This document shows positions 34,868 through 43,800 of a stretch of 55,497 bases of DNA, one piece after another. Under the pieces are notes generated by a model. The model saw only the letters and a program-made list of their open reading frames with translations. It ran no database searches and was not told the origin of the DNA. The DNA is from Hyphomicrobiales bacterium. Lineage in GTDB: Bacteria; Pseudomonadota; Alphaproteobacteria; Rhizobiales; Beijerinckiaceae. How positions within the stretch are numbered: position 1 is the first letter of the stretch; every line of letters starts with the position of its first letter. The DNA lies in contig JAFAHO010000422.1 in NCBI GenBank assembly GCA_019237205.1, positions 1-55,497 on the forward strand, read 5' to 3'. Both the position numbers and the translations under genes were made by a program.

Positions 34868-37542
34868 TGGGCGAGGCTGGCCAAACAGCTTCCGTCCGCA
34901 CGACCTGCCCTTATTGCGGGGTGGGCTGCGGCCTGCTGGCTGAGGTAAAGTCGGATGGCTCGGTCGCCGTGCGCGGCGACCCGGAACATCCGGCCAATTT
35001 CGGCCGGCTCTGCTCCAAGGGCTCAGCGCTCGGCGAAACCGTCGGCCTCGATGGGCGACTGCTCGCGCCGACGATTCATGGGCGGCGCGCAAGCTGGGGC
35101 GAGGCGCTTGATCTCGTCGCGACGACCTTCGCAAAGGCAATCGAGGAGCACGGGCCGGACTCGGTCGCCTTCTACGTCTCCGGCCAGCTTCTGACCGAAG
35201 ACTATTACGTCGCCAACAAACTGATGAAAGGGTTCATCGGCTCGGCGAACATCGACACCAACTCGCGACTATGCATGTCCTCGGCGGTCGCGGGCCACAA
35301 GCGCGCCTTCGGCTCGGACACGGTGCCGGGGACTTACGCCGATCTTGAGCTTGCCGATCTTGTCGTGCTCGTCGGCTCCAATCTTGCCTGGTGTCATCCG
35401 GTCATCTACCAGCGCCTCGCGGCGGCGAAGCAGAAGCGGCCCGAGATGCGTATCGTCGTCGTCGATCCGCGCCGCACCATGACGGCCGACATTGGGGATC
35501 TCCATCTGCCGCTGCGCGCCGACGGCGACTGCGCCCTTTTCAACGGTCTGCTGGCTTCCTTGAGCGAAAGCGGTTCGCTCGACTGCGCTTACATTGACGC
35601 GCACACGACCGGCTTCGACGCTGCTCTCGCCGCGGCGAGCGTGAGCGATCTCGCCGAGACGGCCGCGCTCACGGGCCTTTCGCCGGACGGCCTGCGCGCG
35701 TTCTACAAGCTCTTCGCCACGACCCAGAAGACCGTCACCGTCTACAGCCAGGGCGTCAACCAGTCCTCGTCCGGCACGGACAAGGTCAATGCGATCATCA
35801 ATTGCCACCTCGCGACCGGCCGCATCGGCAGGCCGGGCATGGGCCCGTTCTCCATCACGGGCCAGCCGAACGCCATGGGCGGACGCGAGGTCGGCGGCCT
35901 CGCCAACATGCTCGCCGCCCACATGGACATCGAAAACGCAGAGCATCGCGCCCGCGTGCAGAATTTCTGGGGCGCGCCGCGCGTCGCGGAGAAACCGGGC
36001 CTCAAGGCGATCGACGTGTTCCGCGCCGTCGCCGACGGCCGGATCAAGGCGATCTGGATCATGGCGACCAACCCGGTCGACTCAATGCCTGACGCGGGCG
36101 CGGTCGAGGAGGCGCTGAATGCCTGCCCTTTCGTCGTGGTCTCGGACGTGCTTGCGAACACCGACACGATGCGCTGCGCACATGTCGCCCTGCCCGCCGC
36201 CGCGTGGGGCGAGAAGGATGGAACAGTCACCAATTCGGAACGCCGGGTCTCGCGTCAGCGCGCCTTCCTGCGCGCTCCCGGCAAAGCCCGGCCGGACTGG
36301 GCGATCATCGCCGAAGTCGCGCGCCGCATGGGCTTCGGCGGCGCCTTCGCATACGAGGCGCCCGCCGAGATTTTTGCCGAGCACGCCGCGCTCTCGGCCT
36401 TGGAGAACGACGGCGCCCGTGATCTCGACCTCGGCGCCTTCGCCGCGACGAACGCTGCCGAATACGAGGCGCTGAAGCCCTTCCAATGGCCACAGCCCTC
36501 GCGCGACGGCGCGCCGGCCGAGACGCGCTTCTTCAGCGACGGCCGCTTCTTCACACCCGACCGCAAGGGGCGCTTCATTCCTGTTTCGGCCAAGCCCGAG
36601 ACGCGCATCACGGAAGACTTCCCGCTGGTCCTCAATACGGGCCGCGTGCGCGACCATTGGCATACAATGACGCGCACCGGCAAAAGCCCGCGTCTCTCGC
36701 AGCATCTCGCCGAGCCCTTCTGCGAGATCCATCCCGCCGACGCCGCGACGCATCGAATCGAACCCGCCGATCTCGTGACCGTTCGTTCGCCGCATGGCGA
36801 GATCGTCGTGCGCGCCCTCGTCTCGCCCCGGCAGGCGCAAGGCTCGCTGTTCGCGCCGATGCACTGGAACGACCAGTTCGCCGCGATGGCCCGCGTCGAC
36901 ACGCTCGTTCCCGCGATCACCGACCCCGTCTCCGGCCAGCCGGCCTCCAAGCATGTCGCGGCGCGCGTCGCGCGCTTCGAGGCGGCGCGTTTCGGCTTCG
37001 CCGTCCAGCGCGAGAAGCCGAAAAAGCTCGACGCGGAATATTGGGCCATCGCTCCCTGCGTCGACGGCTGGCGGGTCGAGCTCGCCTTCGCCTCAGCCGA
37101 GCGCAACTGGACTGCCTTCGCCGTTGCGCTGTTCGGCGTCGGCGCGGGGGGCGGCGCGCTCTCCTATGTCGATCGAGAGACGGGCCAGCTTCGTTTCGCC
37201 GCTTTTCGCGGCGATAGGCTCGTGGGCGCGCTGTTCCTCGCCGCCGCGCCGGTTGCGGTCTCGCGCAGCTGGGCGGTGGATCAGCTCTCCGCCGATTTCG
37301 CCGACCACCGCGCCCGCATCGCGGTGGTGGCGGGGCGTCCGGGCAAGGGCCTCGTAGAGAAGGGCGCGACCGTCTGTTCCTGCTTCGCGGTCGGCGCCAA
37401 ACAGATCGCCGCCGCCGTGATGAGCGGCTGCGTGACGGTCGAGGCCGTCGGGCAGGTCTTGCAGGCGGGGACGAATTGCGGATCGTGCCGGTCTGAGATC
37501 AAAGGAATCATCGACGCAAACCGCCTCGAAGCCGCCGAATGA
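34867..37542 (+). CDS. nasA: Assimilatory nitrate reductase, catalytic subunit with C-terminal BFD-like domain
   Basis: An 891-residue cytoplasmic molybdoenzyme reducing nitrate to nitrite. The N-terminal [4Fe-4S] ligands are C14, C17, C21 and C49 (CPYCGVGCG, CSKG). The Mo-bisMGD domains follow with SSAVAGHKRAFGSD, VNQSSSGTDKVNAIINCHLATGRIGRPGMGPFSITGQPNAMGGREVGGLANMLAAH and NTGRVRDHWHTMTRTGKSPRL. The last ~60 residues form a BFD-like [2Fe-2S] domain (VCSCFAVGAKQI and CGSCRSEI). The start ATG overlaps the nirD stop. The extra cluster at the C-terminus is found in many NasA proteins and may receive electrons from ferredoxin, flavodoxin or an NADH-linked partner not encoded here. Confidence 0.95.
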   Translation: MGEAGQTASVRTTCPYCGVGCGLLAEVKSDGSVAVRGDPEHPANFGRLCSKGSALGETVGLDGRLLAPTIHGRRASWGEALDLVATTFAKAIEEHGPDSVAFYVSGQLLTEDYYVANKLMKGFIGSANIDTNSRLCMSSAVAGHKRAFGSDTVPGTYADLELADLVVLVGSNLAWCHPVIYQRLAAAKQKRPEMRIVVVDPRRTMTADIGDLHLPLRADGDCALFNGLLASLSESGSLDCAYIDAHTTGFDAALAAASVSDLAETAALTGLSPDGLRAFYKLFATTQKTVTVYSQGVNQSSSGTDKVNAIINCHLATGRIGRPGMGPFSITGQPNAMGGREVGGLANMLAAHMDIENAEHRARVQNFWGAPRVAEKPGLKAIDVFRAVADGRIKAIWIMATNPVDSMPDAGAVEEALNACPFVVVSDVLANTDTMRCAHVALPAAAWGEKDGTVTNSERRVSRQRAFLRAPGKARPDWAIIAEVARRMGFGGAFAYEAPAEIFAEHAALSALENDGARDLDLGAFAATNAAEYEALKPFQWPQPSRDGAPAETRFFSDGRFFTPDRKGRFIPVSAKPETRITEDFPLVLNTGRVRDHWHTMTRTGKSPRLSQHLAEPFCEIHPADAATHRIEPADLVTVRSPHGEIVVRALVSPRQAQGSLFAPMHWNDQFAAMARVDTLVPAITDPVSGQPASKHVAARVARFEAARFGFAVQREKPKKLDAEYWAIAPCVDGWRVELAFASAERNWTAFAVALFGVGAGGGALSYVDRETGQLRFAAFRGDRLVGALFLAAAPVAVSRSWAVDQLSADFADHRARIAVVAGRPGKGLVEKGATVCSCFAVGAKQIAAAVMSGCVTVEAVGQVLQAGTNCGSCRSEIKGIIDANRLEAAE

Positions 37543-37571
37543 GAGGGGAGCCGCGGCGCAAGAGCCGCTCT

Positions 37572-37591
37572 CCGTCCTGACGGTCTTTTTT
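37572..37591 (+). terminator. Intrinsic terminator of the nitrate operon
   Basis: CCGTC-CT-GACGG followed by TC and six Ts (37586-37591), about 30 bases after nasA. The stem is short (four or five pairs), but the T-run and position fit. A longer imperfect stem (GCGGC/GCCGC) lies just ahead of it. Confidence 0.65.
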
Positions 37592-37893
37592 CCCCTTGAT
37601 GGGATGGCGGCGCTCGTCTGCAGCGGTGCGGACGCAGCCGCCGGAAGGCGCATTCCCGGCGCATCCATCCATCCTAGGACACTGGCTTTAATTCCCGAAA
37701 AATAGCTCGTGGGCCTCAAAGGAGTCGTCACGCCCGCGGTCATTCGCTTGCTATTGACGTTAAATTACTTCACGTCAGTGTAAGTATGGCGACCCCGTAT
37801 TTCGCTCCTTGCGCTTGGCGCAAGCCATGACGCGACCTTAATTGGCCGGAAATCTGCCAGACGTTTCCTGAACCACGCTGACCCTCGCCGCAA

Positions 37894-38178
37894 GTGACCC
37901 GCTGTCTCCTTTGCATCCAGGGCGCACTCTGCGTCCTCGCCGCGATCCCCACGCTGGCCAAAGAGCCTGCCGCGCCGCCGGAATATCCTCCGGGCCTGTT
38001 CGAGAACTCGCCGGTCGTCGGGTCGCAGCCTGCCGCGCCCACGCCTGATGCGCCCGTGACTTCGCCCACGTGGGACGACTGCGCCGACATTGCCTCCCGC
38101 GTCTTTCGCAGCCTCGCAGAGGTCAAGGCGGCCCATGCGCGGTGCGACGATCGGCCCGATCCAAGCGAACCCGACTGA
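37894..38178 (+). CDS. Small candidate secreted protein
   Basis: A 94-residue open frame with GTG start. It begins with a plausible signal peptide (CLLCIQGALCVLAAIPTLA, cleavage about residue 22), then a Pro-rich segment, then WDDCADIASRVFRSLAEVKAAHARCDD with two Cys 20 residues apart that could form a disulfide. There is no recognisable ribosome binding site and no family I recognise. It stands alone between a terminator and a repeat element, so the call is weak. Confidence 0.4.
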   Translation: MTRCLLCIQGALCVLAAIPTLAKEPAAPPEYPPGLFENSPVVGSQPAAPTPDAPVTSPTWDDCADIASRVFRSLAEVKAAHARCDDRPDPSEPD

Positions 38179-38572
38179 GCGGTCGTCGCCTCGCAATGCG
38201 CTGGCGCAGAGGTTGACTCGCTTGCCTAGCCGGAGCCGGTCAATTCGCATCAGCCCAGGAAGCTCAATACCGCCGCCCCGGAGCAACCACCGCGCCGCGA
38301 AGAACGATCGGCATCCATGAAGTCTCGTCTTCAGTCGGGTTTCGGCGCAATCCGAACCGCCTGACTTCTCCGCGGAAGTCACTCCCCAAGCTTGAAAAAC
38401 GCCATCAACGGTGGCACTTTTTGCGGGATCGGAGGTCCGTACTGTCTAAGCTTCTCATCATAGGCGGGCAGAAACGATTTCCCGTCCCGTACGCGCCCCT
38501 TATCCCCAAAATCCAAGTCGGCTGAAGGGAGAATTTGAGCGAAAAGGTAACTTCCAGGCTGCCGCCCCAAAA

Positions 38573-38693
38573 CCTCATCCTGAGCCGCGATGTGAAGCAT
38601 CGCGTGTCGAAGGATAATCCGGAATGCGCCGTCCATGTGCTCTGGAGCGTTCTTCGAGACGCGTCGCCTGCGGTGCCGCTCCTCAGAACGAGG
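38573..38693. repeat. Pair of degenerate Rhizobiales-type intergenic palindromes, inverted
   Basis: CCTCATCCTGAG at 38573-38584 with GTCGAAGGAT at 38607-38616, and CTTCGAGACGCG at 38652-38663 with CTCCTCAG (38680-38687) plus AACGAGG. These are the end motifs of a dispersed palindromic element (CCTCATCCTGAGG...TCTCGAAGGATGAGG type) that is common between genes in Bradyrhizobium and relatives. The two units face each other and both are decayed. Confidence 0.6.
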
Positions 38694-38745
38694 GCGTGGT
38701 TGGGAGTTACGCGAAAAGGGCGACCCGACAATCGTTCCCAACGGC

Positions 38746-40497
38746 CTATGTCGCCGCCTGTGCGCTTAAGCTCGTGAGGTCCGCCGCCCTGGCCACGCAT
38801 CGAACCTTCACCTTGCCCTCCCGCCCTCGTGCGTCGACCTCGTTAGAGGGAAGATCGTCTGCAGCGAAGCCGGCGTGAACATAGACCTCTTCCGACATCA
38901 GCACCTCGCAGCCGAGCGGCTTCGTCAGATCCTGCAGGCGGGCCGCGACATTGACCGGATCGCCGATCACCGTGAACTGCGCATGACGCCCATGCCCGAT
39001 GTCGCCCGCGACGATCAGGCCGGCATGGATGCCGATGCCGAAGCGGATGGGGTCGTGCAGGCCGTGCGAGAGGGCGAGGTTCAGCCCTTCGACATTGGCG
39101 GCGATCGCCGCGCATGCGGCGACCGCCTGCCGGCATGCGACAGCCGGCGGCTCCTTGAGGCCGAACAACGCCAGGAGCCCGTCGCCCAGGACCTGGTTGG
39201 GCTCGCCTCCGGCTGCGATCACGGCCCTGCTCACCGCGTTGAGAAACTGGTTGATGATGAAGACCGTGTCGTAGGGCAGGCGCCCTTCGGCGAGCTTGCT
39301 CGACCCGCGCATGTCGACGAACATGATGACCACGTAGCGCTCGTCCCCGCTGCGCGCCGGGCTGCCGCGATGGACGTCGCCGATGGCGGCGTGCGGCGGA
39401 AGCAGGGGCACGAAGGCGATGTCGCGGGTCGGGCGCAACTGGCAGGCGAGCCGCACGGTCGCCCCCGCACCGATGCGGTCCAGAACCGCCTGCTCGGCCG
39501 CGCTGATCGCGGGCAGCGGGCTGGGGTCGCCCAGGATGCGGATCCGGCAGGTGGAGCAGCGGCCCCGTCCGCCGCAGACATGCGCATGCGGAATGTTGTT
39601 GCGCAGGCTCGCTTCGAGCACGCTCAAGCCCCGAGGAACGCGGATCGTGCGATCGGGATAGGTCAATCGGATCGAGCCGACGCGGCGCTCGCGCCAACTG
39701 CGCAGGCCTCGCGCGAGCATTGTCAAGGCGAGCGTCGCTGCCAGAACGGCGAGCGTTCCGCCGCGCCAGCGGACCAGAAGGGCGTTCTCGTCCGCGGTTC
39801 CGACGTACGCTGGCGTCAAGTACAGGGCCTGCCAGGCCGGGTCGATCGCCGATTGCAGCGTTTGCCTGCCGCCCTGGAAATAGCCGAGCAGCGCCAGCGC
39901 CGGCAGAAGCACGGCGATCGACAGCAGCAGGTTCCTCACGCGCGGATAAAAGGGCTTCAGCGCCAGCCAGAAGTGGATGCCGATCGAGCCGTGAATCCAG
40001 ACGATAAGCAAGAGCACGGTCTGCAGCGCCCCAGCCGGCGGCGATCCGACCCAGAATTTGAATAATTCTTGGTTGTAACCCTTGTTCAGCCCAAAGGCGC
40101 TGAGCGCGACGCGCGTGCCGAGAATATGGTCGGCAAGGAGGAACGGGATCAGGAGCCCGAGCGCGAGTTGAGTGGCCTCGAGCCGCGTCCAGCGGAACTG
40201 ACGCCGCTCATAGAGAGCCCAGAAGCCGAGTCCCATATGGATCAGGAGCGCGCCGTAGAGCAGGATCGCGCCGGGCCGCGACTGCCATAGCAGCTTCTGA
40301 AACCCGAGCCCCTTTTCCATCGCATCGATCGAAATGTTGCCGAGCGCATGGTTGGCGAAGTGCAGCGTCACATAGGTGAAGAGCACAAGCCCGCTCGCGA
40401 GCCGCACCCGGCGAACGCTGATCGAACGCGGGCGACGCGACGGCTTGGGCATGGGCCGAATCTCCTGAACCTGCGGCGCCGCATCCCGCCGAATCAT
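38746..40497 (-). CDS. CyaC-like membrane adenylate cyclase with cytochrome-b-like anchor and [2Fe-2S] domain
   Basis: A 583-residue class III cyclase. The N-terminal ~265 residues carry six membrane helices resembling the SdhC/fumarate reductase cytochrome b anchor, with His46, His50, His87, His124, His169 and His175 as possible haem ligands. A plant-type ferredoxin domain follows (C308, C314, C317, C352; CGGRGRCSTC). The catalytic domain (385-565) has metal Asp395 (FVDMRGSS), NQVLGDGLLALFG and VIGDPVNVAARLQ. Sinorhizobium CyaC, a quinone-responsive dihaem cyclase, has a comparable anchor. The probable task is to turn respiratory redox state into cAMP. ATG 40497 has GGAGG 11 bases upstream; ATG 40452 with AGGAGA is an alternative. 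It is divergent from the NRPS-like gene. Confidence 0.87.
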   Translation of the reverse strand: MIRRDAAPQVQEIRPMPKPSRRPRSISVRRVRLASGLVLFTYVTLHFANHALGNISIDAMEKGLGFQKLLWQSRPGAILLYGALLIHMGLGFWALYERRQFRWTRLEATQLALGLLIPFLLADHILGTRVALSAFGLNKGYNQELFKFWVGSPPAGALQTVLLLIVWIHGSIGIHFWLALKPFYPRVRNLLLSIAVLLPALALLGYFQGGRQTLQSAIDPAWQALYLTPAYVGTADENALLVRWRGGTLAVLAATLALTMLARGLRSWRERRVGSIRLTYPDRTIRVPRGLSVLEASLRNNIPHAHVCGGRGRCSTCRIRILGDPSPLPAISAAEQAVLDRIGAGATVRLACQLRPTRDIAFVPLLPPHAAIGDVHRGSPARSGDERYVVIMFVDMRGSSKLAEGRLPYDTVFIINQFLNAVSRAVIAAGGEPNQVLGDGLLALFGLKEPPAVACRQAVAACAAIAANVEGLNLALSHGLHDPIRFGIGIHAGLIVAGDIGHGRHAQFTVIGDPVNVAARLQDLTKPLGCEVLMSEEVYVHAGFAADDLPSNEVDARGREGKVKVRCVARAADLTSLSAQAAT

Positions 40498-40897
40498 GTC
40501 GAGCTCAACCTCCGCTCAATGAGCCACAGTAAGGACGATTCTGGACTGCTGCGAACCGTGCCGCCCGCAGCATTCCGTTGGCGCTGGCGGTTCTGGCCCG
40601 TGGGCGCGCCGACGGCAAGGGCGCCAGCAATGACCTCAGCATTTCATAAACTTATCGCGAGGCTACGCGTCGAGGGCACGGTCCGTTTGGCCCGAGCCGA
40701 CCCTTCATGGGCCTTCGCGACGACGCGCAGCGCCATCGTTCAGCCGCCGTTCAGCCGGGCTGGCGCCTATGTCCGCTCGCGCGGAGGGCCAGGGCTCGCG
40801 GGGGCGATCTCACGACGGTGCACGAGGCTCGATGCGCGGCCGTTGCTCGCGCCCACGGGCGTCGCGGTCGGATTCGTTAACCATAGGCCCTCCTCCC
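40498..40897. other. Shared upstream region of the divergent cyclase and NRPS-like genes
   Basis: Four hundred bases without a convincing gene. CATTTCATAAACTTATCGC at 40638-40656 is the only AT-rich spot and could hold a promoter, although I see no full -35/-10 match. There is no clear ribosome binding site before the NRPS-like ATG. Confidence 0.5.
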
Positions 40898-43800
40898 ATG
40901 CTGACCTCAGCGCTCACTCTGCGCGAGCAGACGCTCGAATACGACCCCTTGACCCCGCTGCGCCGAGTCGAGCAATCCCGGCCGCCTTCCGTCCTCAGCG
41001 AAGGGTCGCCGCTCCGATGGCGCTACGGGGAACGTCTCAGCGACGTGCTCGAGGAGGCTTGCCGCCGCCACGCCGACCGCATTGCGGTCTCGGTCGAGAG
41101 CGTGGACGTCAGCTATCGCGAACTGAACGTGCGGGCCAATCGGATGGCGCGCTTGTTCGTGCGCCATGGCGTCAGGCCGGGCGACCGCGTCGCCGTCCTC
41201 CTCGATCGCGGCGTCGACGCCTATGTCGCGCTCTTTGCGCTCTTAAAGGCTGGCGCGGCCTACGTTCCGCTCGACGCCAACCATCCGGCCGATCGCATCC
41301 GGTTCATCCTCTCCGACGCCGGGACGACGCTGGCCGTGACGCATCTGAGGCTCGCCGACCGGTTCGCCGACAGCGATATACCGACGCTGGTCCTCGACGG
41401 CCTGCGCGCGGAAGCCGCCGAACTCGACGACGCTCCGCTCGCCGCGCGCGCGCCCGACGCCGATGCGCTCTGCTATATCCTCTACACATCGGGCACGACC
41501 GGCCGCCCCAAGGGCGTCGCGATCGCGCATCCGAGCATTTGCAACTTCGTGCGGGTCGCGGCCGAGCGCTACGGCTTCGGTCCGGGCGACCGCGTCTATC
41601 AGGGCATGTCGGTCGCCTTCGATTTCTCGATCGAGGAAATCTGGGTTCCCCTGGCCGCCGGCGCGACGCTCGTTCCCAATGCCGCCGCAACCAGCCTCTT
41701 CGGCGAGGAGCTTGCGGACTATCTCGAAGCGCGCGACGTCACCTGCTTCTGCTGCGTGCCGACGCTGCTCGCCTCGATCGAACGCGAGCTGCCGAAGCTG
41801 CGCGTCCTTTTGATTGGCGGCGAAGCCTGCCCGCCCGCGCTGGTCGGGCGCTGGAGCCGGCCGGGCCGCACCCTGCTCAACAGCTATGGGCCGACGGAAA
41901 CGACGGTGACCGCATCGCTCGGCGTCATGACGCCTCAGCGGCCGGTGACCATCGGCAGGCCCTTGCCGACCTATTCGATCGTCATCCTCGACGCCAGCCG
42001 CGACCGCGCGGTCGACCTCGGAGAGGCAGGCGAAATTGGCATCGCCGGGGTCGGCGTCGCCGAAGGCTATCTCAACCGGCCGGAGCTCACGCAAGCGAAG
42101 TTCATTGGCGACTTCCTCGCGCTGCCGAACAATCCCTCGGGCCGCATCTACCGCACCGGCGACCTCGGGCGGATCAACGAGGACGGCGAGATCGAATATC
42201 TCGGCCGCATCGACACCCAGATCAAGCTGCGCGGCTACCGCATCGAACTAACGGAGATCGAGTCGGTTCTGCTCGAGATTCCCGAGATCGCCCAGGCCGT
42301 GGCCGCGACCTTCGAGCCTGAATCCGGCGCGCAGGAGCTCGTCGCCTACTACGCGGTCAAGCATGGCTCGCCCGCTCCGGAACGCGGCGCGATCGTCGCG
42401 CTGATGCGCTCGCGTCTCCCCGGCTACATGACGCCGGCCTATCTCGAGCAGCTGCCGTTCATCCCTACGCTCGTCAGCGACAAGGCCGACCGGGCGCAGT
42501 TGCCCGCGCCAAAGTCCGCGCGTCTGAGATTCAGCGAAAACCATGTCGCGCCGGCGACGCCGACCGAGCGCACGCTCTGCCGCGCGCTCGAGGAGACGCT
42601 CGGCCTCGATGAGGTCTCGATCGACGGCGATCTTTTCAACGACTACGGCGCCCACTCGCTCCTGATGGCCCGGTTCTGCGCCAGGGTCCGGCAGCTCGAG
42701 CCGTCGCTGCAGGTCGCGATGCGCGACGTCTACGCCAATGCGACCGTTCGCCGGCTCGCTTGCGCGCTCGACGCGGCCCGGCCAGCGACGCTCGAGCCGG
42801 AGGAAGCGCTTCCGGATTGCCGCCCGTCGAACTTCGCCTATTACGCCTGCGGCGTGGCGCAGACGATGGTCTACGTCGCGTTCGGCGCGCTCTCGGTCGC
42901 CGCTGCGCTGGCGGCGCTCGACTGGTTCTACGACGCCGCCGATTCGCCGCTTGAGCTCTACGGGCGCGCATTCGCCGCCGCGGTCGTCTGGTTCTTCGGC
43001 CACAACGGGCTTGCCGTCGCCGCGAAATGGCTCCTCATCGGCCGGGCGCGGCCCGAGGCGATCCCGCTCTGGAGCTTCGCCTATTTCCGCTTCTGGACGA
43101 CCAAGCTCATCGTCCGCTCGGCGCCCGCCAACGCCTTCGTCGGGACGCCGATCTTCAATGCGTATCTGCGGCTGCTTGGCGCCAGGATCGGCCGCAACGC
43201 GGTCATCGCAACGAATGCCGTGCCGGTGACGGCGGACCTCTTCCGGGTCGGCGACGATGCGGTCGTATCGCGAAGCGCCGTCATGCCGGGCTATTCGGCC
43301 TTCGGCAATCGCATCCATACCGGCAAGATCCGCATCGGCCGCAACGCCTATGTTGGCGAGCAGACCGTCCTCGACATCGGCGTCTCGATCGGAGACTTCG
43401 GCCAGCTCGGCCACGCTTCGTCCCTGCAAAGCGGCCAGCGCATCCCGGCAGGCAAGCGATACCATGGGTCCCCGGCCGAGGAGACGACGACAAATTTCCG
43501 TCTCATGGACGAGACGTCGATCACACCGCTGAGGCGCTGGCTTTTCGCCGCGATGCGGCTCGCCTTCGTCCTTGCCATCGCCACCGCTCTGATCGAAGCG
43601 GCGGTCGTCTACGCCCTCGCGGCGCTGGCCGCGGGCGAGGACTTCGTCGCAAGCAGCCCGTGGGAGGCGGCTCTCTCCTTGGCGCCCGACGCCGCGGGCG
43701 CGGCGCTTGTCCTCTATCTGATTGCGCTCGCAGGCGGGCTGGCGCTCATTTACGCCCTACCGAGGCTCGCCAACCTCTTTCTGGTCGAGGGCCGGGTCTA

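Larger units (their letters stand above)
37543..38745. other. 1.2-kb region between converging nasA and cyclase genes, mostly non-coding
   Basis: It holds the nasA terminator, an AT-rich spot at 37740-37790 with TTGACG at 37754 (possible -35, no good -10) overlapping a TGACG/CGTCA inverted repeat (37756-37776), a small candidate secreted protein (37894-38178), and a decayed pair of Rhizobiales-type palindromes (38573-38693). I see no gene between 38180 and 38570. Confidence 0.55.

Noticed and set aside
40348-42321. Plus-strand frame of 657 codons overlapping the adenylation domain
   Set aside because: Out of frame with the A-domain motifs; Arg-rich composition typical of a shifted frame in GC-rich DNA.
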